A DNA stretch of 39,597 nucleotides from the NCBI RefSeq assembly GCF_002161285.1, contig NZ_NFHH01000033.1:1-39597 (forward strand), written 5' to 3'. Below, piece by piece: positions 24,412 to 32,705 of the stretch. The translations under genes were made by a program, and so were the position numbers. The notes below the pieces were generated by a model. It did no database searches and had not been told where the DNA came from. It worked only from the letters and a program-made list of their open reading frames with translations. Positions within the stretch are counted from its first letter, which is position 1. Each line of letters begins with the position of its first letter. This DNA is from Blautia sp. An81. Its GTDB lineage: Bacteria > Bacillota > Clostridia > Lachnospirales > Lachnospiraceae.

Positions 24412-27400
24412 GTCTGCTCCTTTGTAAATATAACTTCCATTTTTTTATAAGATCCGTTTCGTAATCTTTCTGCTGTATCTCCCTCAACTGTTCCTGTCCG
24501 TTCTGTATTTCCCTCTCTGTCAGTCAGAAGGATCTCTTTAATCTGATATTCTCCCGGTACCAGGCTCTGCATCTGTTCTGCTTTATAAACAGTCTTGATC
24601 TCTCCCAAAAATGTAGTCTCCAAGCTTCCTTCCTTTCCTAAAATATAGGAAGGGATAAAAGGAGTCAGATTTAATTTCAGTTTTCCGTCTTCCACAATAA
24701 ACGGTTTCTGTCCAAACATCAGAATCTGCCACATCTGTAAAAATTCCGCTGTAGATCCGCTTAATCGTGCCACAAATCCTTTCCCTCTGATCTTTTTATT
24801 TGGATTAACACTGCTGGCGATAAAAGAAGAATTCTCCAACAGGCTTCTTCCGTATTTTTCTTCATTCAGGAAGGGAATTGCACAGCAGTGAAAATCTTCT
24901 GCAAATTTCTCATATAGTCCTGCTTTCAACAATTCCAGAAGATATTTGTATTCCATATGCAGCCATATAGACTCATTTTCCAGCCAGCCCGGGGTAAAAG
25001 CACAGGCACGTCCCAGTTCAAAAGTCGCCTCAGAAAGGGATGCATTGACCTTATACATTTTCAATTCCTGATCATAAAGCCTGCTCTCTCTCACATGACG
25101 ATAGATTTCTTCTTTTTCTTCTCTGCTCTCTGCCAGTTTCATAGCATGTACAGATCCTTCCAGAAAATCCGGCGTTCTTCTTACTTCAAATTTCAGAGGA
25201 AGGATTCCCTGCTGATCCTTCTGATACTCTTTTACCTCATAATAGAAATATGTCGGGCATACCGGGCCTCCGATTTTCTGGGCCTTTTTATTTGCCTGAT
25301 CAAGAATTCTATCATACGCACCTAAAATACGTATCTGCTCTTCCGGTTTCAGTACTTTCTTCTCGCCGGATACCGCCTTTCCTGTCTGTTCCCAGAATGT
25401 CTCTTTTGCCTCATTTATCTTTGTCCAGAAACCATACATTTCTCCGTCTGTATTCTCATTGTCTGCAAGTTCACATGCTTCTGTCAGTTTTTGTGTAAGT
25501 TCATAAACTTCTACGGGGATTTCCGTTTCCTGGTGAAGTTTTTCTGCAGTTTTCAGCATAAATTTTATCATTCTTCCTGTTTCATAAGATTCTGCCATGG
25601 AAGATCCCAGTAATCCCGGTATACCATTTAAAGCATCGTACCATCCTGGTTTTCCACCTTCCATTTCAATTCCCATTCCATAAGGATCCAGCGCAGATAC
25701 CTTATTTGCCGCAAGAGTAAACAGTTTCGCCATAAGGCTGACTTTGACAGTTTCTCCTTCATTGTCTTTCAAATACCGATTTTCTTCAAGAGAAGTATCC
25801 GCATTATCCTTCAGGAAATGATACTGTCTGATTCCCTTTTCTGTCTCTGCATATCTTTCTCTTCTTGGAAGAATCTGCTTTTCTGCCTGGGTAAACAGAT
25901 ATGTCTTATCCTTATAAAGAAGCTCCTCTTCTTCCTCAGGGTAAACTCCAAGATAGGCCTCCAGAAGATCCAGATTATATGTCCAATGGTCACTCCAGTA
26001 GCCTTCTCCAAATTTTGTTCTGTCCATTCGGACAGTGCCGTCCATAATCCGGGCAAACAGAGCTTCTGTATCTTCTACTTTCATTCCTGTTTCCACAAGG
26101 TTTTTATACAGCTCCCCAGGAGTAAATTCTTTCTTTAAAAGTTCTTCTATATCTTTTGATACACTTCCCTTTAATTTTTCCAGTTCTTCCTCTTTAACCT
26201 GATAAGTCATTTTTTCTACTCCCAGAGGATTATATCCATTGATCTGAAGAGCATTGTAGAATGTTTTGATTCCGCTTCTTCCTACAAATGGAGAAAAGAG
26301 TACATCGCTTCTTCTGTTCTGGTTTACATCACGGAAATTTCCATTTCCCTGAGAGTAAAATTCCGGAAGCATAGAAAAGAAGTTATAATCTCTTTCCATA
26401 TCTCCATGTTTTCTGGAATAAAGATAAAAAATCTGCTTTTCTCCCAGTTTCACCGGATATCCGCCTCTTAAAAGATTATCCAGATAACACTGCCTGCTGT
26501 AACCGTCAAATAGGCTGTCTGCCGTTTTTGCTCCGATTCTCTCCGTAATCTCATCTGCCAGTGCTTTTGCTCTCTTTTGTTTTTCTTCGAACCAGCCTTT
26601 TTCCAGCATTTTATTTTCTAAATTTTCATAAGCTTCCAGACTTTCGCTCATTCCGTAGATTTCCTGGATTTCTTCAGATTCTCCCGGTTTCAGCATCTGC
26701 TCTGTAAGAAAGAAGCAGCAGGGCGCATCGTTACAGGTCACCTGTTCTTCTTCCAAAAGTCTGCCTATACTCTGTTTTACAAAATTTACAGCATTTTGCA
26801 GTGAGCTGTCATATGAAAAAAGCACTTCTTTATCCACCACCACTGGAAGGAATTCCCCTTCTTTTTTGGTACCTAGAGCAAAATTCATGCCTTTTACTTC
26901 TGTGACCTCTGCAGAATCTTCCATACTTGCACGTACTTTAAATTTAGGGCAATTTTTCTCTGCATCCAAAACCTGGAACCAGGCTTTGGATGTCTGGCCC
27001 ATTTCTTTCATACCGGAAGCAGATACCCCGTAAGGGAGGAGTTCTGCAGCGCCGTCTGCAATTTCCAGATGCAGATCTTTTTCTGTTTTATTCTCAATTT
27101 TTACCGATCTCATCATTCCTGCCAAAGCTTCTTCCGGCAATGTTTCATATTCTACTGTAAGTTTATATTCTTCCGTCTCTTCTACCAGTTTCAGGCTGTT
27201 CATGCCCACATACATGGTCTGTATATTCTCCGGATCTGAAAATGCTTCCCGGTAGATTCCGTTAATTTTTAAAAAGGTACGGAAGCCCATGAGAGATGTT
27301 CTTTCATACGCCTGATGTGCAGGATAAAATTCCATGATAGAATGATCCTTATCCTGAACTCCAAAGCAGGACACTGCCTGTCCCCTGTTGGTATAGTAAC

Positions 27401-27506
27401 ACCACATAGGAATTCCTTTTTCTCCGCTGATACCGGGCAGAAAACTGGCAAATAAAGATTTTTTCTGATAATCTTTCATTTCATAAGTTGTTCTTGTTTC
27501 TGACAT
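24402..27506 (-). CDS. Large GH94/GH161-like glycoside phosphorylase
   Basis: This ~1034-residue protein resembles GH94-clan phosphorylases but is larger than cellobiose phosphorylase (~810). It has an N-terminal beta-sandwich and an (alpha/alpha)6 barrel. Notable motifs (residue numbers from this start) are 'GNFRDVNQNRRSDV' near 389-402, 'GEGYWSDHWTYNLDLLEAYLG' near 501-521 and 'GKPGWYDALNGIPGLLGSSM' near 618-637, the last in place of the GH94 DWND loop. This pattern and size suggest GH161-type beta-glucan phosphorylase, releasing glucose-1-phosphate; the family call is moderate. The frame opens with a GTG at 27542 overlapping the GH94 stop; I chose the ATG at 27506, which follows AGAGGAG. 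Confidence 0.8.
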   Translation of the reverse strand: MSETRTTYEMKDYQKKSLFASFLPGISGEKGIPMWCYYTNRGQAVSCFGVQDKDHSIMEFYPAHQAYERTSLMGFRTFLKINGIYREAFSDPENIQTMYVGMNSLKLVEETEEYKLTVEYETLPEEALAGMMRSVKIENKTEKDLHLEIADGAAELLPYGVSASGMKEMGQTSKAWFQVLDAEKNCPKFKVRASMEDSAEVTEVKGMNFALGTKKEGEFLPVVVDKEVLFSYDSSLQNAVNFVKQSIGRLLEEEQVTCNDAPCCFFLTEQMLKPGESEEIQEIYGMSESLEAYENLENKMLEKGWFEEKQKRAKALADEITERIGAKTADSLFDGYSRQCYLDNLLRGGYPVKLGEKQIFYLYSRKHGDMERDYNFFSMLPEFYSQGNGNFRDVNQNRRSDVLFSPFVGRSGIKTFYNALQINGYNPLGVEKMTYQVKEEELEKLKGSVSKDIEELLKKEFTPGELYKNLVETGMKVEDTEALFARIMDGTVRMDRTKFGEGYWSDHWTYNLDLLEAYLGVYPEEEEELLYKDKTYLFTQAEKQILPRRERYAETEKGIRQYHFLKDNADTSLEENRYLKDNEGETVKVSLMAKLFTLAANKVSALDPYGMGIEMEGGKPGWYDALNGIPGLLGSSMAESYETGRMIKFMLKTAEKLHQETEIPVEVYELTQKLTEACELADNENTDGEMYGFWTKINEAKETFWEQTGKAVSGEKKVLKPEEQIRILGAYDRILDQANKKAQKIGGPVCPTYFYYEVKEYQKDQQGILPLKFEVRRTPDFLEGSVHAMKLAESREEKEEIYRHVRESRLYDQELKMYKVNASLSEATFELGRACAFTPGWLENESIWLHMEYKYLLELLKAGLYEKFAEDFHCCAIPFLNEEKYGRSLLENSSFIASSVNPNKKIRGKGFVARLSGSTAEFLQMWQILMFGQKPFIVEDGKLKLNLTPFIPSYILGKEGSLETTFLGEIKTVYKAEQMQSLVPGEYQIKEILLTDREGNTERTGTVEGDTAERLRNGSYKKMEVIFTKEQTWI

Positions 27507-27538
27507 TTTATAATTTTCTCCTCTTTCTTCCTTAATGA

Positions 27539-30193
27539 TCACTCTAAAATGATCCGGATACTATTTTCTCTATATTCCGGCAGATTTTCCAGATAAGATC
27601 TTTCAATAACCGGATTTTCATGCTGAAATGGATAGATTTTTCCGTTTATATAGATGCTTTCAACTTCATAGTCACCGATTTCTTTATGCTGTTTGTTAAT
27701 GTAGCTGATACTCAATTTTCTTCCGGCAAATCTACAGTTTACCTCTGCAATCCCTTCTTCTCCAAACTGTTCTGCCAGAAGTTTCGGAGCGATTTTCATA
27801 TTTCCTTTTTCCCCTGTTATACCGAACATCTGTGTAAGAACTGTAAGGATCAGCCAGCTTGCCGCACCGGTAAGATAAGGATACATTCCTCTTCCTCTGG
27901 GGCTGAAATATTCAGGGATCCCCGGATACAGAAAACTGGTTCCAAAATCCAGACTTTGGTCTGCCAGCGCCTTAATGGCCTGATATCCTTCTTTAATAAA
28001 ATTTCTGCTGTACAGTGCATATGCATACATCACCGTCATATGACTGAATACAGCCCCGTTTTCTTTATGGCCATAGGCAAAACCAAACATTCTGCCCAAA
28101 TTCATGTCATTTTCTTTAAAATCTGTGTTCAGTCTGTATCCTCCTGCTTTTGGACAGAACAAATATTCCTGGGCCGCCTTGGCAACTTTCTCCACCTGTT
28201 CATCTGTGGCGGTTCCAGACAGGATAGTAAATACCTGGCTTGTAAGCATCATCCTTACAATATTATTTTTCATTCCCTCTGCCTGTCTTCCCAGATTGTC
28301 ATAATATCCGTTAAACCAGATATTCCCTTTTTGATCTCCTGTTAATTCCGTTCTCCTGATATGTCCGCTGATCCATTCTCCCATAGCTCTGAATATTTCA
28401 GCCAGTTCCTTCACCGCTATATCCTCAGTTTCTCCCGTTATCCTGGGCTGGCATATCTGACAGTATTTCTTCAGGATTTCTCTTTTTTTCTCCTGGTCTT
28501 CATAAACAGCTGTGTCTTTTGTCAGGAGCATTTTTAATTCCCTGAAAACTTTCACACTGTGGATGCCTCTTGTCTCCAGAGTTTCAAAAAGATCTGCCAT
28601 TTCTTTAAAGTTTCCGCTGTAAGCTGCAGTAAACGCTACAGTTTCTCCTCTTTGAGAAGCCATATCCAATGCATCGTTCCAGTCTGCTCCTCTCAAGCGC
28701 ATATGGTTGTGTTCTCCTACCTCATAGAATTGAGCCAGGTTCTGGAGCATCAGATGCTCCAGCACAGTTCCCATGTATTCCTTACTTTCTTTTGTCAGAA
28801 GGACATTTTTGTCTTCTGCCGGATTTTCTTCCAGTTTTTCTCCTCTGTATAAAATACGATCTTTAAAGTATGGTTTTTCTTCTAAAAGAAAAGCATAGTC
28901 TCCTGTCTGTTCCAGATAAAGCGAAACTGTACGGAAACACCAGTAAGCATGATCTGACCAAACTCTGACAATAGAATTTCTGTCCGCAATAAATTCTCCC
29001 GGCCTGCTGCCGATAATCGTTGCATTCGTTCCATCAATACGGACCCCGGCAAAAAAGTTTCCCAGATCTTCTCTCACTGAGCCGGGATCCATCAGAATAA
29101 GAGACAGACAGTCCTGCCACAGATCTCTCCATCCTCTCCCCCCTCTTCCATAATCATGGTAGGGAAGGAAAGAACATCCGAAAATCCTTCTTAAATGGGG
29201 CTGAAGGCTGATCCAGCTGATCCAGCTGTCAAAAGCTTTGTTTGAGGACTGGCATGTGATCAGTTTTTGTTGTTCCCAATAGTCCTTCATATTTCTGAAA
29301 GCTTCCATAGTTTTTCCCATTTCCAGATAGCAAAGCCCTTCTTCTCCATAACTGAGTACTACCACATAGCTGTGCTTTTCTCCTGGAAGAAGAGAGATTT
29401 TCTTAAACCACAGAGCTCCCATTGCCTCATAGCCCTCACAGACATAGCCCGGTTGCTGCAAATCTTTCTCCTGATCCAGAAGGCTTTTCGGTGCCAGCAG
29501 ATTTCCTCCTTCTCCGATGAAATCCTCTACAAAAGGAATTGCGCCTTCTGGTTTCTCCCCATACTCATCTCTTGCAAATACCCCATAGGAAAGGTCATTT
29601 TTATGATGTCCTCTTTCGTCAAAGGCCATAGATGGCGTTACCAGGATTCCGTCTTCTTTTATTTGTATCCTGTTCAAAAGAGAAGTCACATGCCGGTGGT
29701 CTCTTAAATGATCTGCCCCTCTTCCGTAAATAGGCACTGCCGTTACCGGGGTCAGTTCCAAAACTTCATCGCCCTTGTTTTCCAGCGTCACCAGCATAAT
29801 TTCTGCCGCTTCTTTTCCTGCCGGGCAAAAAGAAAGTACAGATGCCGTAAGCCCTGTCTCTTCTTCTTTTCTCTCTGTCCTTTGCCAGTAAGCCCCCATA
29901 TGTACGCAGCTTTTTTCCGAATCCTTTCCCACCTGCTGCGCAGAATATCCAAAAACTGACCAAACTCTGTCCTTCTCCATAACGCACCAGAAGTTTCTGG
30001 AGCTCATACTGCTGTGAAGATTCTCCACACTCACCGGCTCCAGCAGGAAATGGTTCTGAGAAATCTTGCTGTCTCCATGTCCGTCGGGGGTAATACAGCT
30101 CATGATTTTTTCATTTACCAGAGGCATGTAGAGATAGCTGATATCCCCTGCATCCTTTAGATAAAATTTCGTATCAGAAAGTCTGTAATCCAT
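27539..30193 (-). CDS. GH94 family glycoside phosphorylase
   Basis: This 884-residue phosphorylase should cleave a beta-glucoside with inorganic phosphate to give alpha-glucose-1-phosphate. An N-terminal beta-sandwich ends near 300; the catalytic barrel has 'HDYGRGGRGWRDLWQD' (346-361) and the general acid region 'RGADWNDALD' (Asp504-Asp507), then 'SRPGEF' and 'YYDNLGRQAEG'. The length fits laminaribiose-type or other non-cellobiose GH94 groups better than cellobiose phosphorylase. No signal peptide is seen. It is the first gene of the locus, with an AGGAGG ribosome site and a promoter that shares the GACACC motif. Likely substrate: beta-gluco-disaccharide or short oligosaccharide (inferred). 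Confidence 0.9.
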   Translation of the reverse strand: MDYRLSDTKFYLKDAGDISYLYMPLVNEKIMSCITPDGHGDSKISQNHFLLEPVSVENLHSSMSSRNFWCVMEKDRVWSVFGYSAQQVGKDSEKSCVHMGAYWQRTERKEEETGLTASVLSFCPAGKEAAEIMLVTLENKGDEVLELTPVTAVPIYGRGADHLRDHRHVTSLLNRIQIKEDGILVTPSMAFDERGHHKNDLSYGVFARDEYGEKPEGAIPFVEDFIGEGGNLLAPKSLLDQEKDLQQPGYVCEGYEAMGALWFKKISLLPGEKHSYVVVLSYGEEGLCYLEMGKTMEAFRNMKDYWEQQKLITCQSSNKAFDSWISWISLQPHLRRIFGCSFLPYHDYGRGGRGWRDLWQDCLSLILMDPGSVREDLGNFFAGVRIDGTNATIIGSRPGEFIADRNSIVRVWSDHAYWCFRTVSLYLEQTGDYAFLLEEKPYFKDRILYRGEKLEENPAEDKNVLLTKESKEYMGTVLEHLMLQNLAQFYEVGEHNHMRLRGADWNDALDMASQRGETVAFTAAYSGNFKEMADLFETLETRGIHSVKVFRELKMLLTKDTAVYEDQEKKREILKKYCQICQPRITGETEDIAVKELAEIFRAMGEWISGHIRRTELTGDQKGNIWFNGYYDNLGRQAEGMKNNIVRMMLTSQVFTILSGTATDEQVEKVAKAAQEYLFCPKAGGYRLNTDFKENDMNLGRMFGFAYGHKENGAVFSHMTVMYAYALYSRNFIKEGYQAIKALADQSLDFGTSFLYPGIPEYFSPRGRGMYPYLTGAASWLILTVLTQMFGITGEKGNMKIAPKLLAEQFGEEGIAEVNCRFAGRKLSISYINKQHKEIGDYEVESIYINGKIYPFQHENPVIERSYLENLPEYRENSIRIILE

Positions 30194-30227
30194 AATATTC
30201 CTCCTGCCTACATAGTCTATAGCTTTT

Positions 30228-30280
30228 ATTATAAAGTCCGTCTTCCCCCGTCCACAGTAAGCGTTTTTTATTCAGGTGTC
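30228..30280 (-). promoter_or_regulatory. Promoter with shared GACACC activator motif (GH94 operon)
   Basis: On the minus strand GACACC (30275-30280), between A-tracts, is 41 bp upstream of TATAAT (30228-30233). The -35 region is G-rich and non-consensus, as expected for an activated promoter. Confidence 0.7.
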
Positions 30281-30325
30281 GATTTTTTATCATGAAGATT
30301 CTGCAGAAATAAAAAAAGAACCTTT

Positions 30326-30571
30326 TTATCGCTTCTCTTTAATCAGTGCTATTTTCTCTTTTCTTGTCATTTTCTTAATTTCCCATTCCCTCTGCATGGC
30401 TTCTTTCTTTGTCTGAAAAGTCTCAAAGTATGCCAGTTCCACCGGAAGCCTGGCTTTTGTATATTTTGCCCCTTTTCCAGCATTATGACAGTTAAGCCTT
30501 TTCTCCAGATTGTTTGTCCATCCTGTATAAAGACTTCCATCTCTGCACCGCAGTATATAGGTATAATTCAT
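30326..30571 (-). CDS. GIY-YIG nuclease-domain protein (UPF0213/YhbQ-like)
   Basis: This 81-residue single-domain protein reads 'MNYTYILRCRDGSLYTGWTNNLEKRLNCHNAGKGAKYTKAR' at the start (split here for length: Tyr3-Ile-Leu and Tyr-Thr-Gly correspond to GIY and YIG). A catalytic Arg lies in 'LEKRL', and Glu in 'REWEIKKM'. Stand-alone members are possible DNA nucleases of unclear role. The frame opens at 30613, but the ATG at 30571 has a GGGAG site and the normal family start. It is single, downstream of a hairpin pair. The stretch 30300-30330 holds a weak AAAAAG/CTTTTT terminator-like hairpin. Confidence 0.88.
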   Translation of the reverse strand: MNYTYILRCRDGSLYTGWTNNLEKRLNCHNAGKGAKYTKARLPVELAYFETFQTKKEAMQREWEIKKMTRKEKIALIKEKR

Positions 30572-30676
30572 TTCTTCTGCTCCCAATCTATGTAATGGAC
30601 GCCTCATCTGCATACAGAGCCAGACATGACGCCCTATATGTTAAGCTGCCGATAAAAATGGTACTTTACCAATAGG

Positions 30677-30707
30677 ACTGATTTTCCTGCCACTGGCAGG
30701 CTCAGTC
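30677..30707. repeat. Compound hairpin
   Basis: GACTGA (30677-30682) pairs with TCAGTC (30702-30707) around a perfect 7-1-7 palindrome CCTGCCACTGGCAGG (30686-30700). No T run follows on either strand. Its role is unknown. Confidence 0.5.
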
Positions 30708-30715
30708 ATAAAAGA

Positions 30716-30771
30716 CTGTAAGAGTATGATCGGCTGCGGATTTTTCCGCATACTTTATTATACTCTTACAG
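30716..30771 (-). terminator. Terminator of the SpoIIQ-like gene
   Basis: A 12-bp stem CTGTAAGAGTAT (30716-30727) / ATACTCTTACAG (30760-30771), with an inner GCGGA/TCCGC hairpin, is followed on the minus strand by TCTTTTAT. Confidence 0.7.
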
Positions 30772-30797
30772 CCTGAAATTGTGAATCCCTTCTGTTC

Positions 30798-31610
30798 TTA
30801 TGGAAGATACTGGAGGGGATCCAGAGGTGTCCCATCTTTCTGCAGGGAAAAATACAGATTTGCCCCTTCCTCTGTATAATATTTGGTAGGTTCGTTGATA
30901 TAACCCAGAACAGCTCCTGCGGAGACATATTCTTCTGCCTGGAAAGGAACGTCTTTCAGCTGTCCGTAAATCGCCTGATATCCATTTCCCATATCCACAG
31001 TTACTGTAGTTCCTGTCTCTTCATTCTCCACAATAGACAAAATCTGTCCGTTGGCAACTGCCGCTACCGGCGATCCTACCTCTGCCGAAATAGCAATGGC
31101 AGGGCTGGTCTTATAGACATTCAGCGTAGGGAAATACACGGTATTGTCCATATTATAGTCAATGACCACCTGTCCGTTTACCGGCCACTCCATAAGAGAG
31201 CTCTCTGTAAAATTCAGTTCAGGAGCCATGGCTGTTTCCACCTGCTCTGTTACCTGAGCCGAAGCAGCCTCAGAATCCTGGGCAGCCTGGTCCTGACTTT
31301 CATCTGTCTGTTCTGCACTCTCTGTATTTTCTGCCTGTTCTCCGGCAGCATCAGACTGTTGTGAATCTTCTTCCTCTACATCTCTGGTTCCTTCTACATT
31401 AGATGTATTAGCATCCGCAGTTTCTTCTGAATCCTCTCTCTCCTCAGTCTTTATTGCCTGATCCACAGAATCCTCCTCGTTCTCCATAACAAGTTCTTTC
31501 TCATTTGGTGTGCTCTTACTCCCGGACTGATACACAACTCCGCATGTAACCACCAGAGCCAGTGTCAAAATACTGCCCAGCAGCACTCGAATTTTCCTCT
31601 TTTTATTCAT
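30798..31610 (-). CDS. spoIIQ: SpoIIQ-like degenerate M23 peptidase-domain protein
   Basis: This ~270-residue protein has one N-terminal membrane helix (about 8-26), a long acidic Glu/Asp/Gln/Ser-rich linker (about 35-125) and a C-terminal LytM/M23 fold. The fold is clear ('GSPVAAVANGQILSIVENEETGTTVTVDMGNGYQAIYGQL', 'SAGAVLGYI'), but the zinc ligands are missing: no HxxxD, and the HLH motif is 'NLYF'. It is therefore a non-catalytic scaffold, as for SpoIIQ, which with SpoIIIAH bridges mother cell and forespore. spoIID lies upstream on the same strand, separated by one opposite gene. The ATG at 31610 fits SD AGAGGTG better than the GTG at 31619. Confidence 0.75.
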   Translation of the reverse strand: MNKKRKIRVLLGSILTLALVVTCGVVYQSGSKSTPNEKELVMENEEDSVDQAIKTEEREDSEETADANTSNVEGTRDVEEEDSQQSDAAGEQAENTESAEQTDESQDQAAQDSEAASAQVTEQVETAMAPELNFTESSLMEWPVNGQVVIDYNMDNTVYFPTLNVYKTSPAIAISAEVGSPVAAVANGQILSIVENEETGTTVTVDMGNGYQAIYGQLKDVPFQAEEYVSAGAVLGYINEPTKYYTEEGANLYFSLQKDGTPLDPLQYLP

Positions 31611-31815
31611 AATCATCACCTCTGACTATCCTGGAGCAATCCGCCCCTTTTTGTTTTCACATATAGGATTGCCAGAAAATGAAAACTTATACACAATTCA
31701 TTTCTCTTTTTCCCCCTTATATGATAAAATGGTGATATCAGGGTCAAAAGATCATGTAATTTCGTGCTTGCATGAAATTATTTTAGAATTAAATACTTCA
31801 TATGGAGGAGCTTAC

Positions 31816-32700
31816 ATGGGGAAAACTTATAAAGGCTGGTTTGCAGCCGTATTTATTCTGATAGACTGCCTGGTCCTGCTGCTTTGTTACCATCTCACCC
31901 AGGCACCGGTACTTTACTATATCCTGGCAGCAATTATACTTCTGTCCAGTATCTTTTATATTATCTATAAACTTCGTCCCGGACTCCGGGATTTTTTAGA
32001 CGACCATGTGGACATTCCCTTTTTCTATGCTCTTATTGTACTCCTGTGCAGCATTGTCTTTCTCCGCACAGGTGTTATGGATATTTTATCCTTGAGAGAA
32101 CCATCACGGGCCGTACTCAGCAATGCAGAATTCACTATGCACCGGCATATTCTGAATCTGAATACCTATACCCTTACCGGAATAGATGAAAATGAAGAGC
32201 AGATTTCTCTGAATATTAACAGAGAACTGTACAATTCCTATTCCTATGCAGTTCCTTCTGAAGAACTGGAAAATAATTCACAGATACAGTCTTATTCCTA
32301 CTCGGAAAATGCGCTCTTTGATGTGAGCTATCTTTCTGGTTCCAAAAAAGTAGTCAGTATCTCTGCTCAGGAACTGCCGGAAGATGATTCAGAAGACTCC
32401 CAGAATCTTGTATCAGATACTACCAGTCTGGAAAGCCTCCAGGCAGAAATCACCTCCATTATTGATGCTACAACTATGGAGGCCAAAGTTACAGACTTAG
32501 AAGATTATTCGGGAAATGATATAAAAACAGGAAGCACCATTACCATCCACGGGACTATGACCCTCCTTTATCCCTTTAATGTCCAGGGATTCTATGAAAT
32601 TAAGGAAGGGGATCAGGTAAGCTTTGATATCTCCTCCGTTTCTGCCGAAGACGGCATAACCGTAGAAACCTCCTACCTGAATCTTGTTACCGCTCCCTGA
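31816..32700 (+). CDS. Unknown membrane protein with extracytoplasmic domain
   Basis: I do not recognise this family. The 294-residue protein has three hydrophobic segments in the first ~100 residues ('WFAAVFILIDCLVLLLCYH', 'VLYYILAAIILLSSIFYIIY', 'FFYALIVLLCSIVFLR'). A ~190-residue soluble region follows, rich in Ser, Asp and Glu, with beta-type patterns at the end ('GSTITIHGTMTLLYPF', 'GDQVSFDISSVSAEDGITV'). The frame opens at 31651, but the ATG at 31816 has GGAGGAG 6 nt upstream. It sits, divergently, between the spoIIQ-like and spoIID genes, so a sporulation or envelope role is possible but unproven. Confidence 0.75.
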   Translation: MGKTYKGWFAAVFILIDCLVLLLCYHLTQAPVLYYILAAIILLSSIFYIIYKLRPGLRDFLDDHVDIPFFYALIVLLCSIVFLRTGVMDILSLREPSRAVLSNAEFTMHRHILNLNTYTLTGIDENEEQISLNINRELYNSYSYAVPSEELENNSQIQSYSYSENALFDVSYLSGSKKVVSISAQELPEDDSEDSQNLVSDTTSLESLQAEITSIIDATTMEAKVTDLEDYSGNDIKTGSTITIHGTMTLLYPFNVQGFYEIKEGDQVSFDISSVSAEDGITVETSYLNLVTAP

Positions 32701-32705
32701 ATTTC

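Noticed and set aside
27620-28345. 241-residue open frame opposite the GH94 gene
   Set aside because: It is a shadow frame; composition follows the opposite strand's codon pattern.
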